Below are positions 41,407 to 49,983 of a DNA stretch of 64,000 bases, one piece after another (positions within the stretch are counted from its first letter, which is position 1; every line of letters starts with the position of its first letter). The stretch covers positions 1,426,001-1,490,000 of the forward strand of contig NZ_CP018760.1 in NCBI RefSeq assembly GCF_001913155.1, read 5' to 3'. This stretch comes from Maribacter hydrothermalis. Its GTDB lineage: Bacteria; Bacteroidota; Bacteroidia; Flavobacteriales; Flavobacteriaceae. The position numbers and the translations under genes are program-made. The notes under the pieces were generated by a model. The model had not been told where the DNA came from. It did not search any database and was given only the letters and a program-made list of their open reading frames with translations.

Positions 41407-42426
41407 TTAATTGATCGTAGAACCACGCTTAATTAAAGTGGCATTTATTACTTCTGTTTTAAAAGGTTCTTCTTCACCTAAAGATTCCATTCTATTAATA
41501 AGCATTTGAGCTGCTTGTTCCCCCATTTTTTCTCCATGTTGTGCAACCGTACTTAATTTAGGTACAGAAAACCTTGACAATATTCCATCGGTAAAACCAA
41601 TTACTGATATATCGTTAGGGACCTTATAACCTAAATCTTGGATAATACTTAAACACTGAATGCCAAATATTTCATTAACACATAAAACAGCATCTACCTT
41701 ATTATTTTGAAAAAAATTCCTAATTAATGTAGCATTATCATTATCATGTGGTAAGGTTAAAATCAATTTCTCATCTACCTTAATATCATTTTTTCTTAAA
41801 GCTTGTAAATATCCCTTTGCCCTACTTTCACTGACGTTAAAAAATTTCTCTGTTGTAACAAGCGCAATTTTTCTTGCACCTGTATTTATAAAATGACTTA
41901 CGGCTTCATGGGCAATCTCCTGATCATTTAAAATAACCTTGTCGCAATCTATTTCTGAGGTTACCCGGTCAAAAAGAACTATGGGAATTCCTTGATCCAG
42001 CAATTCTTTTAAGTGCGAAAATTCATTTTTTAACTGAGTTTCAGCGCTTAAAGAAAGTATAAACCCATCTATACTACCATTGGCCAACATTTCCATATTC
42101 ACGACCTCTTTTTCAAAAGACTCATCAGAAACACAAACAATTACATTATACCCCTGCTCATTAGCATACTTTTCTATTCCTCTAAATACCGTGGTAAAAA
42201 AATGATGAACAATATCTGGAATAATTACCCCTATATTTTTAGTTCGCTTGTTTTTTAGGCTAAGCGCAATATTATTGGGCCGGTAATTATAGAATTTAGC
42301 AAAAGCCTTTATTTTGTCTTTTGTATCCTTACTGATTTCTTTACTGTTCTTAAGAGCTTTAGAAACAGTTGATATAGAAACATCTAACTCTTTCGCAATA
42401 TCCTTAAGTGTGATTTTTGATTTCAA
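41407..42426 (-). CDS. LacI family transcriptional regulator
   Basis: A 339-residue regulator. The DNA-binding helix-turn-helix is at residues 5-31 (TLKDIAKELDVSISTVSKALKNSKEIS), followed by the hinge helix (RPNNIALSLKNKRTKNIG) and a periplasmic-binding-protein-like effector domain (IGVIIPDIVHHFFTTVFRGIEKYANEQGYNV, DGFILSLS, VPNDISVIGFTDG). It is the first gene of the minus-strand glucan set and divergent from susC. A palindrome of LacI-operator type lies between them, so it probably senses a maltose-related sugar and controls both directions. Confidence 0.94.
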   Translation of the reverse strand: MKSKITLKDIAKELDVSISTVSKALKNSKEISKDTKDKIKAFAKFYNYRPNNIALSLKNKRTKNIGVIIPDIVHHFFTTVFRGIEKYANEQGYNVIVCVSDESFEKEVVNMEMLANGSIDGFILSLSAETQLKNEFSHLKELLDQGIPIVLFDRVTSEIDCDKVILNDQEIAHEAVSHFINTGARKIALVTTEKFFNVSESRAKGYLQALRKNDIKVDEKLILTLPHDNDNATLIRNFFQNNKVDAVLCVNEIFGIQCLSIIQDLGYKVPNDISVIGFTDGILSRFSVPKLSTVAQHGEKMGEQAAQMLINRMESLGEEEPFKTEVINATLIKRGSTIN

Positions 42427-42564
42427 AAAAATATTTTAAAATTTTTAAGATAATGACTTAATTTATTCTAAAAGCTAAAAGCGGCATTAAGTTCTAAAAA
42501 AAACTTATAGTTTACCAAATTATATTTTTTAATATCTTTACCCAAATTGTATATTCTCAATAAC

Positions 42565-42595
42565 TTTGTTCAAATTTAAGAATATTATATATTTG
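42565..42595 (+). promoter_or_regulatory. susC promoter
   Basis: TTTG (42565-42568), 19 bp, then TATATTTG (42588-42595): an exact match to the Bacteroidota promoter consensus TTTG-N19-TAnnTTTG. Transcription should start near 42602, giving a leader of about 147 bases before the susC ATG. Confidence 0.8.
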
Positions 42596-42638
42596 GGTGT
42601 CCACAATAACTATTCTCGTAATAATAAAAAGTTATTAA

Positions 42639-42656
42639 CACGAAACCGTTTTCGTG
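42639..42656. promoter_or_regulatory. LacI-type operator palindrome
   Basis: CACGAAACCGTTTTCGTG is an 18-bp near-perfect palindrome (arms CACGAAA/TTTCGTG with a central CG step), in the style of LacI-family sites. It lies about 40-55 bases downstream of the predicted susC transcription start, in the same spacer as the LacI-type gene. Binding here would block elongation or entry of RNA polymerase. Confidence 0.75.
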
Positions 42657-42748
42657 AATTTTTAGCTTTCAGTATATTCATATCAATACGTCATTTTACA
42701 TATTTTTAACAATTGAAATTAAATTAACTCAACTTAAATTAACAATTT

Positions 42749-45700
42749 ATGAAGATTACATTCCTTAAAAGTCTGTTGGTTCTTAGTACATTTTTGTGCT
42801 TTGGACTATCACAGGCACAAGAAGTATCTGGAACTGTTTCAGATGCAAGTGGACCTTTACCAGGAGCAAGTGTTCTTGAAAAGGGTACAACAAATGGTAC
42901 GCAAACTGATTTTGATGGTAATTACACCTTGTCAGTTCAAGACGGTGCGGTACTTATCGTAAGTTATATTGGCTACAAAACGCAAGAAGTAGCTGTAAAC
43001 GGAAGAACTTCTATAAACTTTTCTTTAGAGGAAGATGCAGAAGCTCTTGAGGAAGTAGTAATCATTGGTTACGGTACAACAACTGTTAAAGATGCAACCG
43101 GTTCTGTAACCGCTGTTACTGCTGAAGACTTTAATGGAGGTAACATTGCTTCGCCGGAACAATTAATACAAGGTAAGACTGCAGGGGTCAACATTCAGGA
43201 AACTAGTGGTGAGCCTGGTGCGGGAATACAAATCAACATTAGAGGTTCTAACTCGGTACGTGCAAACAACAATCCTTTATTCGTAGTTGATGGTGTTCCA
43301 TTAGGTAGCGGTAATACATCACCACAAGGCGAAACAGGTTTTGGGCAAAGTGCTGTTAAAAACCCATTGAACTTTATAAACCCAAATGATATTGAAAGCA
43401 TCAGTATCTTAAAAGATGCATCTGCAACAGCCATTTATGGTTCTCGTGGAGCAAACGGTGTTGTTATCATTACTACGAAAAGTGGTAAAGGAAGTAGCCA
43501 AGGAGTATGGGACTTTTCTAGTTCTTTAAGTATTTCTAAAGCTGCTAATACTTTTGACCTTTTAGATGCTTCTGAATTTTTAACTGGAGTTACTGCTGTT
43601 GGTGGTAATGCAAGTGCTGTTGATTTCGGAGCTAATACAGATTGGCAACAAGTTGTACTTAGGTCTACTGCTTCTCAAAACCAAAACCTTTCTTATTCTA
43701 AAAACTATGGCAGCGGTAACGTAAGAGCAACATTCGGTTACGGAAAACAATTTGGTATCGTTGAAAATTCTGATTTGGAAAGAATTACAGGTAGAATTAA
43801 TCTTAACCAACGTTTCTTAGATGACAAATTAGTTCTTGGTCTACAAATGTCCGTTGCTAGAATTAACGATTCTCAAGCACCGATTAGTGCACAAGCAGGT
43901 GCATCAGGTGATGTTTTAGGTGGTGCCTATGCTGCAAACCCTACTTGGCCTTCTAATTCTAGTTTCAATGCTGGTGGATTAAATGTGAATCCCCAAAATG
44001 CACTTGACAACACACAAAACATTACCAATACTGATAGATATTTATTAAACGGTTCTATACAGTATAACTTTACTTCTGAACTTTCGGCAAAATTAAATGC
44101 AGGTTTAGATGTCGCTGAAGCAACTAATACTTCTGTTATCTCAAGAGATATTATAAACCTTAACGGTGTTACGGATATCGGTCGTGGTAACTACGGAGTG
44201 TTAAAAAGAGACAACAAAACTTTTGAAGCAACTGTTAACTATAATACAGAATTTGAAAACTCTAGTTTAGAAGCTTTAGTTGGTTTTGGTTACCAAGATT
44301 TCCAGACTTACGGATTTAATGCTGGTGGTAGAGGTTATACAACTAGTGATTTAAATGCAATGGGTAGAGATTTAAGAAGTGCTGTAAGTGATTTACAGAA
44401 TTCTGTTTCAGGCTCATACCAACAAGCTTATTATGCACCTAACACCAACGGAGTTTTAATAAATAGATTGTTACCGACCGTTGTTGCACAACAGGAGCTA
44501 GGAAGAACTCTTGACAGTCCTGTAACTTCTGTGTTTACCAATTCATTTGACAATACGGATGAGTTACAATCTTTCTTTACTAGATTGAATTATACTTTGA
44601 ACGACAAATACTTGTTTACCGCAACTATGAGAGCTGATGGTTCTTCTAGATTCGGACCTGAAAACCAATACGGTTACTTCCCTTCTGGTGCGTTTGCATG
44701 GAAGATGAACGAAGAGGATTTTGTTGGAGAAAACGTATCTACGCTAAAATTACGTTTAAGCGCAGGTATCACTGGTAACCAAGATGGTCTAGGTTATGGT
44801 AACTTTGTTGCAAGACAACGCTTTTCTGATTTAACTGTTCAGCAAAACCTTGACATTAACGCAAATGGTACTGCAATTGTCGCAACTGACAGACCTGACT
44901 TAAAATGGGAGTCATCTTTCAACTTAAATGCAGGTTTCGATTTTGGATTCAACAATGATCGTTTAAGTGGTAGTATTGATGTTTATAGAACTGAAACAAC
45001 CGACGTTCTTTTACAAACTCCACCTGCCGCACCTGCTGTAGACCCTTTCCAATTCCAAAATGTAGACGCAAGTATCATCAACCAAGGTGTTGAATTTGCA
45101 TTGGGCTACGATTTTGTAAGAACGGATGACGCTACCTTCTCTGCAGATTTCAATATTGCCTATAACAATAACGAAGTTCAAAATTTTGATGGTTTAATTG
45201 ATACTGGTGCTGTAAACGGTCCAGGTTTAACAGGTGCATTTTCGCAACGTTTTGCTTCTGGACAATCATTATATTCTTACTACTTACCAATTTTTACCGG
45301 TTTTGATAGTGCTGGTTCGCCAACATATCAAGATGTTGACGGAAATGGTGTAGGAGATCCTTTTGCTGACAAAACGTTTGTTGGTGAAGATGCTTTGCCC
45401 GATATTACAACTGGTTTAAGTTTAAACTTGAAAGTTAAGGATTTTGATGCATCTGTATTCTTTCAAGGTCAATTTGGTTTCTCGGTATATAACAATACTG
45501 AAAATGCCTATTTCACTGCAGGAGCCCTTTCTAACTCTAGAAACGTAACACAGAACGTACTTACTAGTGGAGAAGATCCTGGTGCTTCGGCAGATGCTTC
45601 TACTCGTTTCTTAGAAAAAGGAGATTTCGTACGTTTTCAAAATGCAAGCATTGGTTATAATGTTCCATTATCAGGTGAAGGAGCATTTAGCTCTCTACGA

Positions 45701-45871
45701 CTATCATTAACAGGTCAAAACCTATTCTTGATTACAGATTACAGTGGTTTAGACCCAGAAGTTACTGCTAATACAGGTGATTTAGGTTCAGGTGTACCAT
45801 CTAGAGGTATAGATTATGGCTCTTATCCAAGACCAAGAACTTTTACTTTTGGTATTAACGCATCATTTTAA
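42749..45871 (+). CDS. SusC/RagA family TonB-linked outer-membrane protein
   Basis: A 1040-residue outer-membrane transporter. A signal peptide (SLLVLSTFLCFGLSQAQ) is followed by a carboxypeptidase-D regulatory-like domain (VSGTVSDASGPLPGASVLEKGTTNGTQTDFDGNYTL) and the TonB box/plug start EEVVIIGYGTTTVKDATGSV. The plug has NIRGSNSVRANNNPLFVVDGVPL and SIEVLKDASATAIYGSRGANGVVIIT (here SISILKDASATAIYGSRG). A 22-strand-type barrel then ends in FTFGINASF. With SusD it forms a lidded pump for oligosaccharides, here probably alpha-glucans given its neighbours. It starts from a strong promoter with an operator downstream. Confidence 0.96.
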   Translation: MKITFLKSLLVLSTFLCFGLSQAQEVSGTVSDASGPLPGASVLEKGTTNGTQTDFDGNYTLSVQDGAVLIVSYIGYKTQEVAVNGRTSINFSLEEDAEALEEVVIIGYGTTTVKDATGSVTAVTAEDFNGGNIASPEQLIQGKTAGVNIQETSGEPGAGIQINIRGSNSVRANNNPLFVVDGVPLGSGNTSPQGETGFGQSAVKNPLNFINPNDIESISILKDASATAIYGSRGANGVVIITTKSGKGSSQGVWDFSSSLSISKAANTFDLLDASEFLTGVTAVGGNASAVDFGANTDWQQVVLRSTASQNQNLSYSKNYGSGNVRATFGYGKQFGIVENSDLERITGRINLNQRFLDDKLVLGLQMSVARINDSQAPISAQAGASGDVLGGAYAANPTWPSNSSFNAGGLNVNPQNALDNTQNITNTDRYLLNGSIQYNFTSELSAKLNAGLDVAEATNTSVISRDIINLNGVTDIGRGNYGVLKRDNKTFEATVNYNTEFENSSLEALVGFGYQDFQTYGFNAGGRGYTTSDLNAMGRDLRSAVSDLQNSVSGSYQQAYYAPNTNGVLINRLLPTVVAQQELGRTLDSPVTSVFTNSFDNTDELQSFFTRLNYTLNDKYLFTATMRADGSSRFGPENQYGYFPSGAFAWKMNEEDFVGENVSTLKLRLSAGITGNQDGLGYGNFVARQRFSDLTVQQNLDINANGTAIVATDRPDLKWESSFNLNAGFDFGFNNDRLSGSIDVYRTETTDVLLQTPPAAPAVDPFQFQNVDASIINQGVEFALGYDFVRTDDATFSADFNIAYNNNEVQNFDGLIDTGAVNGPGLTGAFSQRFASGQSLYSYYLPIFTGFDSAGSPTYQDVDGNGVGDPFADKTFVGEDALPDITTGLSLNLKVKDFDASVFFQGQFGFSVYNNTENAYFTAGALSNSRNVTQNVLTSGEDPGASADASTRFLEKGDFVRFQNASIGYNVPLSGEGAFSSLRLSLTGQNLFLITDYSGLDPEVTANTGDLGSGVPSRGIDYGSYPRPRTFTFGINASF

Positions 45872-45889
45872 TTAAAAAAATTGTATATC

Positions 45890-47500
45890 ATGAAAAATAA
45901 TTTTAAAATCTTAACGCTTTCTATTCTATCGTTGGTAGGGGTTACTTCCTGTACCGACTTAGAAATAGAAGAAACAGATTCAATCATTTCTGAAGGGTTT
46001 CAAGGATTAGCTGACCCTTCATCAACCGTAACAAATCTGTATGGTACTCTAGCAGGACAATATGCCGTACAAGAAGATTATTTCGCTCTTCAAGAGGTAA
46101 CCTCAGATGAACATTTAATACCTACCCGTGGTGGTGACTGGGGCGATAATGGACTTTGGAGAGTAATGCACACTCATGACTGGGATGGCCAACATACGTT
46201 CATCGTAAATCTTTTCCAAAAATGGAATTCTTACCAATTACAAGCATCTCAGGTTCTAGACTCAAGAAGTAACCCCTCAGCAACTAATATTGGTGATGCA
46301 AGCTTCCTGAGAGCTTATAGTATGTGGGTAATATTAGACAACTTTGGACAAGTCCCTTTTAGAGATACTTCTTTACCATCATCAAGTATTCCAGAAGTAC
46401 TAACTGGTCAAGTAGCTTTAGATTTTATACTTGCTGACTTGGAAACTGCCATTACCAATGCACCGGCAACAGTAGCTTTAAGTGGAGATGCAAACGGTAG
46501 AGCCAGCAAAGCTGCAGCCAGATATTTAAAGGCTAAAGTTCTTTTGAACAAGCATATCTATGTTGGAGGTACTCCTGATTCAGGCGATATGGCTGAAGTA
46601 ATTTCTTTAGTTGATGCAATTACTGCTGACGGTTATGCTTTACAAGATGGTTATTTTGACCTTTTCTTACCAGACGCGGATACTGAGACTATCTGGTCTT
46701 TAGAAGCGAATACGATAAATAAAGTAGTAATGGGACTTCACTACAACAACACCAGCATACAAGGTGGTGGTTGGAACGGTTTTAGTACGCTTGCTGAGTT
46801 TTATGACCTATTCGAAGGTGATTCTGAATTTAACGAATTAGATGCTTCTCAAAATCCTGCAAATGGTCAAGAAGAACGTAGAGGTGGTGTACCAACTATT
46901 GGCGTTCCTTTTGCAAATCAACCTTATGCTGCTGAAAAAGATGGTTATGTTAATGGTTCTAATGTTGGTTATGGTTTTCTTATCAACCAACAGTACGCCT
47001 TGGATGGAACACCATTAGAAGATAGACAAGGTGCTCCTCTTACTTTTAAAAGAGAATTTAAAGATGGTTCTGGAGCTGTTAATTTCATCAATAATGATGA
47101 AACTACTGGTATTCGTATTCAAAAATATGCTGCTAGAAATGGTGATGCCTCAATTAGTCACCAAATCGTTTTCAGATATGCAGATGCACATTTAATGAAA
47201 GCTGAAGCTATTTTTAGAAGCGGTGGTGACCCAACAGCTATGATTAACGACCTAAGAACAATTCGTAACACACAAGAGTTGTTAGGAACAGTTTCTGAGC
47301 AAGATATTTTAGATGAAAGAGGTAGAGAATTATACCAAGAAGCTTGGAGACGTAACGATTTAATTCGTTTCGGTCAATTTGGTAGAGATTGGTTATTTAA
47401 AGCGGAAGGAACTATAAACAACGACGATTACAATGTGTTCCCTATTCCACCAGCACAATTACTTGCAAATCCTAATTTGGTGCAAAACCCAGGATACTAA
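45890..47500 (+). CDS. SusD/RagB family nutrient-binding lipoprotein
   Basis: A 536-residue surface lipoprotein with lipobox LVGVTSC followed by TDLEIEE. SusD-family marks are the TPR-like start (ASFLRAYSMWVILDNFGQVPFRD), an internal KAAARYLKAKVLLNKHIY helix pair, and the C-terminal DILDERGRELYQEAWRRNDLIRFGQFGRDW and NDDYNVFPIPPAQLLANPNLVQNPGY. It caps the SusC barrel and binds the sugar. An ATG at 45881 would add three residues; ATG at 45890 fits a normal lysine-rich n-region. It ends the transcript: a strong terminator follows. Confidence 0.95.
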   Translation: MKNNFKILTLSILSLVGVTSCTDLEIEETDSIISEGFQGLADPSSTVTNLYGTLAGQYAVQEDYFALQEVTSDEHLIPTRGGDWGDNGLWRVMHTHDWDGQHTFIVNLFQKWNSYQLQASQVLDSRSNPSATNIGDASFLRAYSMWVILDNFGQVPFRDTSLPSSSIPEVLTGQVALDFILADLETAITNAPATVALSGDANGRASKAAARYLKAKVLLNKHIYVGGTPDSGDMAEVISLVDAITADGYALQDGYFDLFLPDADTETIWSLEANTINKVVMGLHYNNTSIQGGGWNGFSTLAEFYDLFEGDSEFNELDASQNPANGQEERRGGVPTIGVPFANQPYAAEKDGYVNGSNVGYGFLINQQYALDGTPLEDRQGAPLTFKREFKDGSGAVNFINNDETTGIRIQKYAARNGDASISHQIVFRYADAHLMKAEAIFRSGGDPTAMINDLRTIRNTQELLGTVSEQDILDERGRELYQEAWRRNDLIRFGQFGRDWLFKAEGTINNDDYNVFPIPPAQLLANPNLVQNPGY

Positions 47501-47526
47501 GTACAAATAATTTTAAGTTTAAGTTA

Positions 47527-47557
47527 AAAAGGCCTCCAATAAAATTGGAGGCCTTTT
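47527..47557 (+). terminator. rho-independent terminator after susD
   Basis: A 14-bp stem (AAAAGGCCTCCAAT / ATTGGAGGCCTTTT) with a 3-base AAA loop ends in a T-run, 26 bp after the susD stop. The A-run on the left arm could make it work in both directions. Confidence 0.93.
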
Positions 47558-47872
47558 CGCTTATATACCCCGCACCTAAACTATTCACGCTCAATAATAT
47601 AAACAATATAACAAGATTGTTACTGCCTTTATCTATATACCCATCCAAATCCAATAATTAGAAGGATTTTTTATACAATCCTAAATTTTAGTAACAATAC
47701 ATCTAAAACATGCTTTTCTTAAAACAAAACCATGCCCCATTTTCTACATAAAACATATCTAATAATATCTAAATCTTTCGTATTATCACTCTGTACTGTG
47801 GTATTACAAATATTTGACATTAAGCAATAAAAATTACCATCCTAACTAATAATCAAGTATGCACAAAACAAA

Positions 47873-47907
47873 TCTCCCTCAAATTACTTACTGTAATCCG
47901 AGGGAGT
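47873..47907 (-). terminator. terminator hairpin after the sodium/solute symporter gene
   Basis: CTCCCTC and GAGGGAG form a 7-bp GC-rich outer stem, and ATTAC/GTAAT an inner stem. It lies about 50 bp downstream of the symporter stop on the minus strand. The following T-tract is weak (GATTTGTTTTG). Confidence 0.6.
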
Positions 47908-47954
47908 TACTTATATTTTAAAACTACACTACAAAGCTAATTTCATCAGCTTTT

Positions 47955-49607
47955 CTACCTAGCAAAATATACATAGATACCGATTACAATACAACATATT
48001 GCAATACCTACTTGGTTTACATACTTGTATGGAGTAATTGACACCTGGTCAGTATACTCAAGAACAAAAGGTTCTTTACGAGGTTTTAGTGCTCCAATAA
48101 CAAGCATAATAATAATATTCGTAACAAATAATATGGCCATAATATGTAAAAAATGAGGATACGCTTCAGCCTCAATTAATTTAAGTTGTGCTGGATCCGT
48201 AATTCCCGATGTACTTGCATTTTCTAACGCCTCATCAATAAACTTTCCCTTTAGCCAAAACTGGCTAATAATATATAAAGCCGAACCAGATATAATTCCA
48301 ATTTTGGCAGCAATTGCAGGTACTCTTTTCGTTAAATAGCCTACTACTATAATGGTAAAGATTGGAATACTGTAAATACCATTAATTTCCTGTAAGTAGT
48401 TAAACAAACTACCTGCATTAGCAATTAATGGGGCTATGAACATCGCCGCCAAGGCAAGACAAATTCCAAAAATTTTACCATATTTAACCACTGTAGTTTC
48501 TGGCGCATCTGGATTAATATGTTGTTTATAAATATCAATACCAAACAAGGTTACAGAACTGTTCAAGACACTATTAAAAGAACTTAAAATTGCTCCGAAC
48601 AATACTGCCGCAAAAAAACCTACTAATGGCTTTGGTAATACCGCTCTTACTAATTCCGGATACGCTAAATCGCTAGACGCTAAACCTCCATCGAAATAAT
48701 TGTAAGCGATCATACCTGGCAACACCAAGATTAATGGACCTAGTATTTTTAAGAAAGAAGCTAACAACAATCCTTTTTGACCCTCTGCTAAATTCTTTGC
48801 CCCTAAAGCTCTTTGAATTATTTGTTGATTGGTTCCCCAGTAAAATAACTGCACTAACATCATTCCGGTAAAAATAGTTGAAAATGGAACCTCTTGCCCT
48901 GTATTTCCAGTAGAATCAAAACGTTCTGGATTTGTACTTACCAAAATATCCAAGCCTTCAAAAACACTTCCGTCACCAATTGCCATCAATCCGAATATCG
49001 GAATAAGCAATCCTCCTATCAACAATCCAACGGCATTTATAGAATCTGAAACCGCAACCGCCTTCAAACCTCCGAAAACGGCATATACAGATCCAATAAG
49101 ACCTATACCCCAAATACAAATTACCAATGCCGTACTATCAGAAACGCCTAATAATGTAGGCACATCAAACATTCCACTAATTGCAACGGATCCAGAATAC
49201 AGAATTACCGGCAGTAATACTACTACATAACCTGTAAGGAATAAGCCCGAAGTAATAGTTTTTGTAGTTACATCAAATCTTTTTGCCAAAAACTGAGGTA
49301 TTGTGGTCAGGCCTCCTTTTAAATATTTTGGAAGTAAAAATATTGCAGTAACAACAATAGCTATTGCTGCCAAAGTTTCCCAAGCCATGACAGACAAACC
49401 GTCTGTATATGCACTACCGTTTAAACCCACAATTTGCTCTGTAGACAAATTAGTTAACAACAATGACCCGGCAATAACTCCCGCTGTTAAACTCCTTCCC
49501 CCTAAAAAATACCCATCTGAAGTTTGCTCATTGGTACTTCTTGTTGCGAAATATGAAATTATTGCTACTAAGGCTGTAAAGCCTAAAAAAGATAAAATCC
49601 CTATCAT
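47955..49607 (-). CDS. sodium/solute symporter (SSS family)
   Basis: A 550-residue inner-membrane protein with about 13-14 hydrophobic helices of the SSS (SLC5-like) family. Early marks are the SDGYFLGGRSLTAGVIAGSLLLTNLSTEQIVGLNGSAYTDGLSVMAWE segment and LPKYLKGGLTTIPQFLAKRFD. Later come LFYWGTNQQIIQRALGAKNLAEGQKGLLLASFLKILGPLILVLPG and GAILSSFNSVLNSSVTLFGIDIY. Such transporters in Bacteroidota often take up sugars. It could import products of the nearby glucan locus, but it has its own terminator and no shared promoter, so the link is only positional. Confidence 0.93.
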   Translation of the reverse strand: MIGILSFLGFTALVAIISYFATRSTNEQTSDGYFLGGRSLTAGVIAGSLLLTNLSTEQIVGLNGSAYTDGLSVMAWETLAAIAIVVTAIFLLPKYLKGGLTTIPQFLAKRFDVTTKTITSGLFLTGYVVVLLPVILYSGSVAISGMFDVPTLLGVSDSTALVICIWGIGLIGSVYAVFGGLKAVAVSDSINAVGLLIGGLLIPIFGLMAIGDGSVFEGLDILVSTNPERFDSTGNTGQEVPFSTIFTGMMLVQLFYWGTNQQIIQRALGAKNLAEGQKGLLLASFLKILGPLILVLPGMIAYNYFDGGLASSDLAYPELVRAVLPKPLVGFFAAVLFGAILSSFNSVLNSSVTLFGIDIYKQHINPDAPETTVVKYGKIFGICLALAAMFIAPLIANAGSLFNYLQEINGIYSIPIFTIIVVGYLTKRVPAIAAKIGIISGSALYIISQFWLKGKFIDEALENASTSGITDPAQLKLIEAEAYPHFLHIMAILFVTNIIIMLVIGALKPRKEPFVLEYTDQVSITPYKYVNQVGIAICCIVIGIYVYFAR

Positions 49608-49983
49608 TTGGTCTGTTGTTTGTTATTTAGTCAAGGTTAAATATATTGGATTATTTTCATTACTTCTAAATTCAACACATGAAAAACTAATAATTCATTT
49701 TTTATAACATCGTCTACAACGATTTCGGTAAATATTAACACTGACTTTTAATTATATACGCTAACAAATAGTAGGTATTTGGCTATCTTGCAGGTAAATT
49801 TTTAGATGCTCATTTATGAATGATTCATTCTTTTTAGCATTATTAAAATAAATAAAGCAGAGTACTAATTTATTGTAATCTACAAATATCTTTTATACTA
49901 AAAATTACCAGAAAATTTCCTTTTATCTATGTACAATATCTTAATTCATAATGTTTTGGAAATACTATCATAAAATTTTAAGA
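49608..49983. other. divergent spacer before the FG-GAP operon
   Basis: A 376-bp AT-rich region between the symporter gene and the FG-GAP operon. The one feature I can point to is a 13-bp palindrome GAATGATTCATTC at 49818-49830, a possible operator. No promoter matching the consensus at full spacing was found for either gene. Confidence 0.4.

Larger units (their letters stand above)
42427..42748. other. divergent control region between lacI-type gene and susC
   Basis: A 322-bp, very AT-rich region. It contains the susC promoter (42565-42595), an 18-bp operator palindrome (42639-42656), and about 150 bases of 5' untranslated region before susC. A promoter for the regulator on the minus strand was not identified with confidence. 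Confidence 0.6.
47501..47954. other. intergenic region between susD and the symporter gene
   Basis: The 454-bp space between convergent genes has a terminator for each side (47527-47557 and 47873-47907). The middle is AT-rich with no coding frame or repeat that I can support. Confidence 0.6.

Noticed and set aside
47560..47870. Possible small genes between susD and the symporter.
   Set aside because: Only short frames with low-complexity translations, between two terminators; nothing supportable.
49705..49735. AACGATTTCGGTA before the symporter gene as a second LacI operator.
   Set aside because: It lacks the palindromic arms of the 42639 site and does not align to it beyond a few bases.
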